The translations under genes were made by a program, and so were the position numbers. Below the pieces are notes generated by a model, which worked only from the letters and a program-made list of their open reading frames with translations, made no database searches and was not told where the DNA came from. A stretch of DNA of 32,361 nt from Elysia marginata (taxonomy: Eukaryota > Mollusca > Gastropoda > Plakobranchidae): NCBI GenBank assembly GCA_019649035.1, contig BMAT01010426.1:20988-53348 (forward strand), in the 5' to 3' direction. Of the stretch, positions 1 through 12,500 are shown in pieces; position 1 is the first letter of the stretch; every line of letters begins with the position of its first letter.

Positions 1-18
1 TTTTTTTTTTTTTTTCAG

Positions 19-92
19 ATACATCTGTGGATCTGGTATATAACAGTAAAAATGTGCATCTTTCACTCATACCTAATCCGTCCCATTTAGAG
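19..92 (+). CDS. DHTKD1: DHTKD1 exon (window exon 1)
   Basis: Follows a poly-T tract ending in CAG and ends at GAG|GTTTGT. The first two bases finish a codon begun in the exon upstream of the window. It encodes 24 residues ending LIPNPSHLE, the conserved E1 substrate-channel segment, and joins in phase 0 to the next exon (ANNPVSAGK). It is too short to show as a long ORF and was found by family motif and splice sites. Confidence 0.9.
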
Positions 93-507
93 GTTTGTAT
101 ACCTTTGTAATACAATGGAAGGACCATATTTCGATTAAATTTCCTATAAACTGCTCAAGTATGTTTGAATGGTTTCTTTTGAGCAAACTTTTGACCTTTT
201 TGTTTTTCTTGAACATCTGTGAGCTGTAGCAGTTATAAGCAGAGTTAAATTGTATGTCTCATAAAATTTTGCGAGTGATTTTCATACTCTGGTTTTTATT
301 TAAATCAATTGTGGATTACCAAAGTGAAAAATTTCTAAGGTATATATTCCCAAAACAAGTTAGGTATCTGCCTCACACCTTCGTCAGACAAAAAAAAAAT
401 AAAGTATAAGGCAATTACATAAATAGGTACATGACTTACCACAAAAGAAAAGCAGTAATATAAATATTACTAACGATACAGAGAAGTGCATGATAATAGT
501 TTAAAAA

Positions 508-546
<39 letters not shown>

Positions 547-3500
547 AGTGGGTGTTATAAAGAAATAAAATATTAAAAGTTAAAAAGATCTACAAAAAGG
601 ACTTTTGAGAAAAAAAACAACTAGAAAACTAAAAAAAAAGAAAGAAGGAAAAGAGGATAGGCTAGAAATTAGGATAGAAGGAATCACTTCTATAGACCTA
701 ATTGTCAGCTTCTATTTCAGAAAATTGGACTTCATCAAATTCAAATTATGAGTTCAAATCTAACAAAGTCAAAGAGGAAAAAGAATGAAAATTTCAATCT
801 TTGCCAAGCACATCTATACATAGACCTATTACATTTGCGTTTGGGGCTTTTTTAGCAAATTTAGGATACATAAGGCTCCCAGACTACTCAACTCTCAGAC
901 TTCAAATTTTCCATAAGGCATCAGGTAGATTAAGATCACACACTTTTAAATAGAAATCCAGACTCCCTTTGGTTTTTTCTTTGAAATATTATTGTTTTCT
1001 TATATACCCTTTAATGACCTACAAATGCCACAGTCAAACTCCATCTAGTCACATTAAAAAAAGATCCAAAAGAGTGCTTAACACTAAACCAATACGGGCA
1101 GGCAGAGAAAGGAACCTCTAACTCTAACCTAATCTCAGATGATACAAGTTTTAATGAAAAAAACTGAATCAAAGTCATTCTAATCAATTTATTGAATTAT
1201 CAGGTTTGAAAAGACCAATCCAGTTTCTATATCTAGATCGAGATCCAGGCCCGAAGTCACAACACTGTAGTAACATACGTCTTACGTTAGCTTAGTTGTG
1301 AAGTAGCTAGACGGTGTTTAAAGTCAGACTTTACGCCGCATGCACAACAGTAACGCAGGCCCCCTCCTAGCTACTTCAGACTTATAGTTTGTTTTACCCT
1401 CGTTAACGGGAGCAAGAGCCATCGCACATGCGCAAAATCAGTTCCTGTTACTTTTCCCTTTCGTTTCCATGGTTCATCGGCTTGGCGCGTGTGCGGTAGA
1501 CCCTGACGCTTGACTGCCAGCCTGATGTTGGCACGTGAAATTCACACCCCGGCTAGAAAGGGCCCGATTTAACATAGACATGCGAAAGAGCCTTCTTACT
1601 TCGCTGGGCGGCAAACCTGTGACTTTTTTTTCTTTTTAAGTTAAATGCCGAGAGAAATAGGAAAATTGAACTAAAAGGCTATCTCCAGAGCCCATCAACT
1701 TTGCCTACAGTTTAATTGTAGCTGTTGTTGATTCATTTTTCTTTGTTACTTTAACTAGTCTATTCAGGACATCGCTGATTGTCCTGACTGTTGTTTATTT
1801 ATCAACTGTTTTCCCTCAAGATTTTTATAATTAAGGTCCTCGAAGTGGTTGAGTGGTTTTTTTTTACCACGAAACTAACAGCCCACTGCTTGTAGTCGAG
1901 CCCATGGACTTCAATGATCGAGCCGCATCAGCCGCCGTTGCTTGTTTACATAGGTAAGTCACGAGTTACACGACCTATCACAGCCGCGTAAGTTAGTCAC
2001 TGCTTTACGCACCGACTAGTGCAAGTCATGTGTTGTGAATTAACAACTAGTGTAACGTCACAACGCCCCAGACTTCAAATCAAGAGTGCTAGATCTAGCT
2101 AGGTCTACAATTTGGATTCTGATCTAGATCCAGGCTTAGAATCTACATTTGAACTTAATCTTTTTATCGAAACTCTAACTAAATCTGACTCATTGATAAA
2201 AACAAATTTTTTAATTCAGGTGATTTGAGGATGTAGGGTCTAGATGTACGGGAAAAGTCTCTCAGACTCAGAGGCCATTGAAAGGAAGAACTATATGCGG
2301 AGATAGTCTTTTAAACGCTGTTCAGAGGAGTAAAGGTGTGGAGGAAATCTTTCAGGCGCTCTCTAGAGGGTGTAGATGTACAGGGAAAGTCTCTCAGATG
2401 TTGTTGGGAGGATGAATCATGTCTGGAGTTTCAAGAGCTCTTTACAGAAGAAAGAAAATGTGTTGAGAAAGTCTTTCAGGGGCTCTCTAGATGTATTTGG
2501 AAAGTCTCTCAGTTGCTATTGAGAGGAAGAATTATCATTTAAGATACCCTTTTATGCGCTGTTTAGGTTAGGAAAATGTTTTGAACAAGTCTTTCAGGGG
2601 CTCTCTAGAGGATGTAGATGTATGGCGAAGTCTCCCACAGGCTATTGAGAGGAAAAATTATTATAAGAGATAATCTTTTAGGCGCTGTTTAGAGTATGAC
2701 ATTGTGTTGAGAAATTTTTTCAGGAGCTTTCAAGAGGATGTAGATGTATGTGGAAATTCTCCCTGAAGCTATTGAGAGTAAGGATTATCAGATTTGTGGC
2801 TATCTTTTAAATTCAGGTACAAGTTTTGGTAGGGTATATTTCTACACATAGGCCTGAACGTCACTTCCGTTCACCAAACGTGTAACCAGCTAGTTGTATG
2901 ACTATATTATTGAAATCTGATACTTGGAATTTCCCATTCTTTTTTCCTTTTTGGCTTTGTTCGATTTGAACTCATAATTCAAATTTGGTAAAGTCCAATT
3001 TTCTGAAATAAAGCCAATAATTAGGCGTATATAAGTCTTTCCTTCTGTTCCCCAGCAGTTTCACCTCTTCAAAACATGTAAGGTTTATGAGAAACAGTCA
3101 TTGAACAGTCTTTACCCTTATAATCACTGAGTTTGTTAGTGTTTGAGATGGGAGGGTGATGTGAGAGTGGGAGATGCTTATACTTGTAATAGAGCAGAAA
3201 ATAGTACAAGTAAATTAAACCTGAATTCTTATAATGCATTATTTCTTATGTATCAATCCTCTTATTTTTCGTGTCTGTTCCCAAGAGATTTGAATCAGGA
3301 GGTTTTCACCAATGTGGTTTTGTATTTGGTCAGTTTATTTTATCAACTAGGCTTATGATTGCTAGCATAGCCTTCAAGTGAAAAAAAAAATCAATCTCTT
3401 TTTGCTTATTTCTCTTGCCATGTCCCAGGCCAACAACCCAGTATCAGCAGGAAAAGCCAGGTCTAAACTGCAGACCTTGCAGTCAGGCCACTACAGTACC

Positions 3501-6500
3501 AACAAAGATGCAAAACCGGGCGACAAAGTTCTTTGCTTGCAGGTCCATGGAGATGCTAGTTTCACTGGTCAGGTATGAAAAACAGGTTGGATGGTTGTGG
3601 CACCTATAAAAATTACATCTTGGAAAAAAGTTTTTTATATTGACAGTTTTGAAGAGTTTGAGCTTTTATGGCATAATCATGAAAATTTACATTTGACTTT
3701 GCAGTGTACCTCACCTTCTATATTAGCACAACATTATTCAAGAATTATATACATAAAAAATGTTCTCCTGTTCTAAGTCAGTTATTAGTTAGAAAGATAA
3801 TGTAAAAGTTCTTAAAAAGATTTTGCTAAGGATATATTAATTATTGAATCGATTAGGTCATCTGTGTTCTTTACCATCTCAGGGTGTGGTGGCTGAAACT
3901 TTCTGCTTTGCTGACGCTCCTCATTTTAGTACAGGTGGCAGCATCCATGTTGTAGTCAACAACCAGGTTGGTTTCACAACAGAAGCAGACCGTGGAAGGT
4001 AACAGACACTGAGATTTTAAAAATTTTCCTTGTATCATGATGTGTGTGTGATTTATTTCAATTTCTAATGTAGAATGAAGTAAGCAGTTTTCATAACAGG
4101 ATTATGTTATTGTGCCTCATAATTTATCAGTTTATAAAATTATGAATAAGAAAGCATATTGTTAAACTATCCAAATGGAAATGAGGCGATATTGCTCTGG
4201 AAAGCCTCTTGCCTTTTAGGAAACTAGATTTTTAAGGGATCAAAATATCCTGCAATTGCCTTGGCTTTTATCAATCCAAAGCCCTTTATAAACTAGCAGA
4301 CATACAAGTTAAAAGTAGAAAGACAGACATAAGATGGAGAGGATCAACGTACAAATTGTAACTATAGGACTCAGTAGGTTTTTTTTTAACTACCACCACT
4401 TTAATTATTGCTCATTTTGATCTTATGCTGACCTTAGCTCTCATTAGGCAAAGCAGTTTAGCATTTTCCAGACTTGTTAAATAATTTTTTATTTCCAATA
4501 AATATGGTCTCACCTTTGTAGTGGTTTAGTTGATAATTTACCTTTTGGAAAAAAGTTTTGAATAGCAGTGCAGTAAAAGAGATCTAATCCTTTTCTTTTT
4601 TTCCATTTCCTAACCTTGAAAATTAAGCTATTGAATAGATGAAGTTCCCCAACAGGTTTTTGATGGAAGTTTGTAATGTATGAATAATACATATATCATG
4701 TATTTGTCTGTTTTAAGGGCAAGTGCGGCACCCCTCTGAATAAGGCTTATAGGGTCCCATGGTCGATTTCAGATTTTTTGAAATTATGAAAGTTTATCTT
4801 TTTCTCAACACAATGGTACCGGTTTTTTGTTCCTAAGACACCTATAAGTATTTTTTTCATAATTTTGTAGATAAGGACTATGTTGAAACGCTATACAAAT
4901 ATGTTATTAAAATAGGAAAAACAATGGCTTCAGCAATTAGTGTAAGCTATCACCCCTATTATAAACCCTAGCCTGTAGTGTACTTTAAGAACAGTCCACT
5001 TTTCAAGTGTACAATATCAACATAAACCTTGAACAGGGTGAAGGCCATTCAGATTCACAGAAATATTTTTTTATAGTCTGTTTTTTGTTACCTTTAGACT
5101 CTAAAAAATAGCTTTTGTCCTTGTTTTACATCTAAACTTCATCATACTAACAGCGAGTAATACTGCGGGTGGCAACTTGCAAGGTGACAGAATGCTACTG
5201 GCTTAACTGCGGGCATGCATGAGACACAGTGAGGATAGACATACACAGCTGCATTGCCTAAAACCTCAGGGTTCCTTTTTTCCTTCTACTTGAATTTCTT
5301 TTGCTTTTTTCTCAAAATGTTTTTTTTTTTTAAACTTTGTAGATCTCCAAAAGTTTTTATATTTTTTTTATTTTTGTTTTAAAGATGTTTTTGTTGAAAA
5401 AAAAATCACAATTGACACTTTTATATTTTATGCAAATTCAAAAAATATATAAAAAATCTAAAAAAGCAGCTACAAAAAAATGCTTCTCACAAAATGTTTG
5501 AATTGACTGTATTCAATTTGGCTATACAAAATGCAAATCCTTTGTTTACATTTTGACTTATAAAGGCCTAAAGTTTACTTTTTTATCCAATATGTCATCA
5601 ACAACAATTGGCTTTCATGGCAACCAAGCATTGGAAATGACTAAATAAATGTTTTTTTTAATGATTTTTGTCCCACAAACATTATTTTGAAACACAAAAA
5701 TTAGATCTTATTACGAAAAAGAAAAAAGTGCCTCTGGCTGCCGCACTGGCCCTTAAAGGCAAAATTGTATGTTGGAGTAATTTGCATCAGTATTTGACAT
5801 TGCGTCCCTTTTTATTTGAGTAGATTATAAGCTTATGAAAATTGTTCTCTAAACAGGTCCTCTTCATATTGTAGTGATATTGCGAAAATGAATGGTTATC
5901 CAGTCATTCATGTGAATGCTGATTGTCCAGAGGTAAGTTGAATAAGTATCCTTTTGAATCTTATTGCCTGAGGCTTTGATGTGTAAATCAATCAGTTTCT
6001 CTTAATCACAGATTTATAAGAAAAGTATATTCATAATTCAGTTATAACTTGACATTTTTCTAATTTGTTTCAGACAGCTCTTTTTCAGCCCTTTATTTAC
6101 TATTTCTTTTTGTTTTTGTCATGGACTCTTAAGATCATGTCTATTGCAGGATGTCAAAAGAGCCACTGCCATTGCAATGGAGTACAGAGCAAAATTTCAG
6201 AGGGACATTGTTATTGATCTAGTATGCTTTAGACGCTGGGGTCACAATGAGATAGATGAGCCTGCCTTTACACAACCTATCATGTATAAGGTCATCAACA
6301 GCAGAATGAGTATACCTGATCTTTATGCTCAGAAAGTAGTGGTGAGTCAAGGAGTTCTATGTGTCCTTTAAAAACAGCATGCCTTAACAAAAAGCAAATA
6401 GAGGCAACCTGTGCATGAAATGTATTTTAAAAATGGGTCGTTACTTTTTTGTACCATTTATTTCATTGGCATTCAATGTGTTTAGCAATTGGGTTGTTTT

Positions 6501-9500
6501 TTCTGTGTCTTTTATAGAATAAGTTTTGTCACAATATTAAACATACGTTTTAATTTCACCTAACCATCCACAATTTACACAAGTAGCTTAAGAATGAATA
6601 GAAAACATGAAGGATATTAAACTGAAGAACGATTTTGAGTATAGGTATAAAATAGAAAAATTGTGCATAGACATGAATGATTGCTTGATGCTTTGAAATT
6701 TTACCATAACAAGGCTCTTGTCACCTGGATTATCCTCAATTTCAACAAATTGAGGTGTGTAGGTAGAATTGTCTATACTCATAAAACATCAAAATAATTA
6801 TGTATTTCCATTTTTCAAATTATGTACACCATTTATCATTATTATTAGTACCAACTATTGAATGCAATCTAAAAAAGGAACCCTTCATATTTTTGCAGTC
6901 TCAATTTAATATTATATTTTGATGAAAGGAAAATGTTGGGGTTTTTTTTCTAAAATTAGTCTGCAGGTTTTTGTGAGCAGAAAGATCTTACAGAAGCAGT
7001 GCAACAGTTCAACAATTACTTGTCTGAGCACCTCAATGAAGTCCCTTCCCATGAAAATAAGGTAAATTACAACTCACTAGGCAAATATTTGGAAATACAC
7101 TCTTTCGTAAATACAAAGAGGAGCCTCATGCTTTTTTTTAGTACCAGTATGGCTAAAAAAAATTTCCTATCTTGCAAAGAACAAAGCAGCATCAATGTTT
7201 AATCTTTTACCTTTATAAATAAGTGTTATCTCACCCAATATAACTTCTGCCACTAGATAAGTCAAAAATGAAGTTGCTCATAGGTTTTTGAATTGCTGAA
7301 GGATGTTTCAGCATTGAATTTGCATTATTAATATTGAGTTAAGTATTTTACATTTTGTTGTGGTGGTGTATAGTAAGTAAAAATTTTATTGTTAAAATTT
7401 ACATTTAAGTGTCCTCTGCCAATAAATTACTCCTATACCTCACACTACATGTAACTTTAATTTCTAGCCATTCCATCTTCAAGACCAGTGGTCATCTTTG
7501 GTTCAAGCTGGAGATAACATCACAGTGTGGGACACTGGGGTGCCAGTTGAATCTCTCAAGTTTATTGGCTCAAAGTCAGTCACGGTGCCGAATGATATGG
7601 TGAGATTCATGCAAGGCTGATATAGGATTTGTCTGTTTTAGTCATGTTTTTCACTGTTGCATTCATTTTATACATTTTTAAGGAAAATTATTAAGACATT
7701 TAGGTGTATAAGGCGGGAAATATAGTGAAACTGTCTGTTTGTCGGCTCGCAAAACACCGCCGAGTAGCAGCGCCAAACAAACGTGATCATAGTGGAAGTG
7801 TGTATTCGGGGCGACACTGACCTACACAAAGGGCATTAGCACTTGGCTGCTGAACTCCCTCTAGTACTAAGCATGCAATATTTTTGCTCTACACTGCAAC
7901 TGCAGAGAACAAAATGGTGATGATTGGAGGACAGAAGCTAGCTTTGCTATTATGTTGTGGAAGGAGAAGAAGAATGCGAAGACGAAGTATATCTGTGCAT
8001 CCAATAAATGCCAGACTAAAGCTCTTGGTGAGTTTTACCATTTGATGGCTCAAATGCAGGATGATGATGAAAAGTTTGTGTCTTACTTGAGAATGAAACA
8101 AGACAAGTTTGATCAGTTGTTGAACCTAGTAAGCGAGGATCTAACAAAGACCGCAACAAACATTTGTAAACTAATCTCACCGGAAGAGCGCCTTTTTGTT
8201 AAAGTAAGGTAAGTTCATTTCAATTTTCTCTACCTCCGTGATTTAAAAAAAAAACAAAACTTCCAACAATAAACAAAATAACTTTCTCATTTTCATGTTT
8301 TGTAAAAATATTTTTTTTACCAAATAAATGTATTGTCATCTTTTTTTTTTCAAACCTATGTTCATTTAAAATTACATTTTTATTTTGTGAATATATGTTT
8401 AATCCTTTATAATTAAATAATAGGGGATAAAGTTGATAAATTATTCCTGCTATTTAAGAATGGAATCAGGGTTTTTTTTACTCTCTGAGTTAAAAAATGC
8501 TATCCATTTTTATTTGAATTTTGAAATTACTGATTTATATTTTCGAAATTCATTCCCGTGCGAAGATATTTTTAGACCTGATGCAATACGCCCACAACGT
8601 CCTCAATTTCAGGTGGCATGGACTGGTAAAAAATGGAGCATGCTCTATCCTCACGGGGCCCAAAAAATTTGCGTCTTTAAAAGACAGTATCACTATAATA
8701 ACTTACACAAGATTCTTTATGCAAACTTACTAAATGACTCATGTCGAGTAAATTTTCGCGAGTGCTACACTATTTCGCGCAGCTTGACAGTTTCACTATA
8801 TTTCGGGCCTAAGGCTTCCCTGGTGGCTTTTTGCAGGTTTTCCCAAAATTACCGAAATATGAATTCTATTATCATGATAAAATTGCTGTTTTAATTTAAA
8901 GTTTGTATCTATCCATGATACTAATTTCTAATAGGTTGTATCATGAATTTCAAAACAAAGTCTCTGTTAAGAAAAGATTCATGTGTGGGTGTGACTTTAG
9001 CTATAAAGTCAGTTTCTGAAGCATTGCAGATGTTGTAGACCTTTTTCTGTTTCTCAACATTGCAACTTTTCCAGAAAATCCACCCAACACTTCAAAGGGG
9101 CCATGTAGACAAAAGACTGAAAAGCCTGACAGATGGAAAAGATATAGACTGGGCTACTGCAGAGGCTCTTGCTATGGGATCCTTGCTCTGCCAAGGTAGG
9201 ATTTGATCAATCATGCTCCGTTTCTTGACAGGAGATTCTTTCGTACTCTAGTCAATTATGAACATTCAAAACTTATCTTTTATTTCCCTTCTCAAAAAGT
9301 TTTAATGTTTTTTTTCCTTGAATTAAACATTAATTTAATTTAAATGACAAAGCTCCCAACCAGTATCAATTTTAATATTTCAGTACCAAAACGATTATCA
9401 AAAACATGGATGTTTGACATCAAAATACTGAAATAACTTTTGACATCAGTAAAATGAGATGAAAGCTGTAATTCTATAGAGAGTGAGTGATTTCATTAGC

Positions 9501-12500
9501 AAAATTATATTTTTCCAAAATATTAGCGGAAGCCAAAGACAATAAACTTTTTTAAAAAGTACTCAATTCAAAATTGAGACAAATAAAAAAATCAAGGATT
9601 TAACACACTCGTCTAGTAACCTGCCCTGTATCACTCTTCTAGTAGCCTCCTCTTTATCACGCTCTCCTAGTTACCTCCTCTATATCACGCTCTTCTCGTA
9701 ACCTCCTCTTTATTGCACTCTTCTAGTAACCTCCTCTTTATCACTCTCTTCTAGTAACCTGCTCTTTATACCTCTTCTAGTAATCTCCTCTTTATCACAC
9801 TCTTCTAGTAACCTCCTCTTTGTATGACTCTTAGTCTTACATTTTAGCTTTGTTGTTGGATAATACTAAAATGGTTTGTTTGTTTTTTTTAAATCCTGAA
9901 ACCAGTTCCTAGAGGGTTGGCAGCCTTTAATTTTCAAATCAAAATTTTTGAGTCAGAAAAGTCTGCCAATACTGCCTAATTATGACTGAAAAAAATAAAA
10001 TAAACATTATCTGATCCAACAATTATTTTTCAGGGCTGGGCTGATTTCCTGTAACCAATAATTTCTAACTTATGCCTTACACGAATACAGACAAAGGCTA
10101 TCTTTAAAATTTGATTTTCTTCATTTTCCAAAAATGAGTCAGCAGCACATTAATAATATTGTGTTGTTCAGTTAATGTTTTTGCTTGTCAAGTGTAATTA
10201 CTCATCCATAGTGAAAAGGTAAAATTTTTTGTCTTTTCATTTTCTTGCCAATGCTACATCAGGTTTTCATGTACGCATCAGTGGTCAAGATGTGGGACGT
10301 GGAACTTTCAGTCATCGACACTGTATGCTGGTGGATCAAGAGACTGACCAAATATATATTCCTCTGAATAATATATCTGAATCGCAAGATGCATTTTTAG
10401 AGGTGACTATAGATTTTTCATGTTGTTTTCATTCTTTGCAAAGCAGAGAAGTGGAAATCATCTTGACAAAAGCAAAAGTTTTCCATAACATATCTTTGTT
10501 TGCATTATAGACCTTACTATTTGCTGTTGTACTCATTTTTTTAATAAGAAATTGAAAAACCTTGTAAGGATATAATATATAGATAGATACAATTCACAAA
10601 GAAAAAGAGGCAGAAAACGGTTTGGGTTTGGGCTTTTTGTTTCACATTTACATGAAACAAATATGTCGTGAGAACTTAACCTTTAGTGAAATAGGAATCT
10701 ACTGTTCTTAAATCTGAGACCCAGTCTGGATGAATTTTTTTATATATGAAAATAAACTAACATTTCAGGTAGCCAACAGTGCCTTGTCAGAAGAAGGGGT
10801 TTTGGGCTTTGAGTATGGCTTCAGTATAGACAAACCTACTGCCTTAGTGATCTGGGAAGCTCAATTTGGAGATTTCTTCAACGCTGCCCAGACTATAGTT
10901 GACACCTATGTTACTTCTGGAGAATGTAAGTTTAAAAATAAACTAGAAAAAATATATTTGTGAAGAATGATTTTTATTTCCTTTACTTTTCTTGAAATTT
11001 TATTGTATAACCATAACATGAAAAATTAAAATGATGTGGTTTATATCCTACATAGGAAGGATAGCAAAAGTTTGAGGAAGAGGGCAAACTGTTGGTTTTT
11101 TTCCTTTGTCTTTAATTTTTTCTTTGTTAGATAATAAAGTGTTACCAAAAACAAGGAAATGGTATGTTTCATTAAAGAGACTGTAAAGATTTGTTGACTG
11201 AAACAAAGATGAATATTTTTTAAAGGGTGAAAAGCATATTGTTCTGAAATCATTTGTATATCTTTTTCTGGCTGAAACAAAATGTAGCACAGGAGCTAAA
11301 TAAATTTGAAAAAAAAAATATAGCGATTCACCTCTTGATCTTAATTTCATAAATGGAAAACTGCATGCTTTTTTAAAATAGAGGAAATTGATTAAGTTCA
11401 ACTCTTTTGACAGTCTTTTTTACGGGAACAATGATTAAAGGGTTTGGAGCCAAAATGAGACATATCCATGTAAAAATTTGGTTAAAATTTTCCCTTTTTT
11501 TCAATTTTTTATCTTATTTACTATGAAAAATATATCTCTCTATGATTTACCCACAGCCACGTCTATTTTTTCAACAAAAACAATTTTCGAAATGAGAAAA
11601 CAACTATATTAAACATTGATTTGAATAGGAAATTAAAAATAGTTTTTGATGTGTTTGTCCCAAAACCCTTTTGGTTTTAGTATTACTCAAGAAATCTGCA
11701 GATCTTAAAGAGCTGCAGACCAAGGAACTGACTTTAGGAGCTTTTGAATTCAATGCATGACTGTCATGTAATCTGAAGCTCTCGGTTCAACCTTCTAAAT
11801 CACATTTTTTTTGTTGATTTTTAATGTAGTAAAATGGTTGCTTCAGTCAGGCTTGGTGATGGTTTTACCCAATGGCATGGATGGAGCAGGGCCTGAACAT
11901 TCTTCATGTAGAATAGAGAGATTCTTGCAGGTTTGATACAACATTTTCTACTCTAAAATGGAATCAATGGAATTACTGAAAGAACAATTTATAAATTAGA
12001 CTTGATAACTTAATTTGATGCAGGTTTTCAGATGCAGCAGGGTTTTATTACTTTACAGCAATTAAAATATTTTGTTTTCATATAAACAGACTTTTGTAGT
12101 GAACTCTAAGCGAACGTATATCTCTACCACGACCGCACTGGCATAATAACATTACCAGGCTACCAACACAGTGATTAGACTGCTAGGATCTGGACTGTTT
12201 CTTTGCACAAGCACTCTGGATTAAAAGAAATGAATGGCAAGATCAAGCAGTTAAAATTTAATTCCCTTTAATAAACTTGAAAGTATGAGGATGTTAGATT
12301 AATTGAAAAGTAGTCTAAGAGAGTCCTCAGAACTGTGTGTCAAGTGTGTTGTTTTAATCCAGAGTCCTTGTGCAGAGAAACAGTCCAGATCCTAGCAGTC
12401 TAATCACTGTGTTGGTAGCCTGGTAATGTTATTATGCCAGTGCGGTCGTGGTAGAGATATACGTTCGCTTAGAGTTCACTACACTTTTCTCCTTAGTTTA

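Larger units (their letters stand above)
93..3428 (+). other. DHTKD1 intron holding several repeats
   Basis: No exon-like coding seen. It holds a (GA) microsatellite (511-542), two facing copies of an interspersed repeat (672-790 and 2938-3235), a CpG-richer insert bounded by direct repeats (1251-2120) and a five-copy tandem repeat (2229-2815). The short ORFs at 2336-2542 and 3143-3358 lie in these repeats and are not genes. Confidence 0.6.

Noticed and set aside
1836-1917. tRNA-like stretch (TGGTTGAGTGG ... GTCGAGCCC)
   Set aside because: Boxes A and B are only roughly matched and no cloverleaf forms convincingly; perhaps a remnant in a SINE-like insert.
1250-2100. CpG-richer region as a promoter
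   Set aside because: It lies inside a DHTKD1 intron, no downstream first exon is evident, and direct repeats suggest an insertion instead.
8433-8894. 153-aa plus-strand ORF
   Set aside because: It runs across the right end of the Harbinger element into the flanking intron and shows no family motif; chance ORF.
11048-11401. 117-aa minus-strand ORF in a DHTKD1 intron
   Set aside because: Low-complexity, Phe/Leu/Lys-rich translation of AT-rich intron with no recognisable domain.
11440-11690. Possible inverted pair AAAGGGTTTGG ... CCAAAACCCTTTT
   Set aside because: The match is short and interrupted and no target duplication is seen; not enough for a transposon call.
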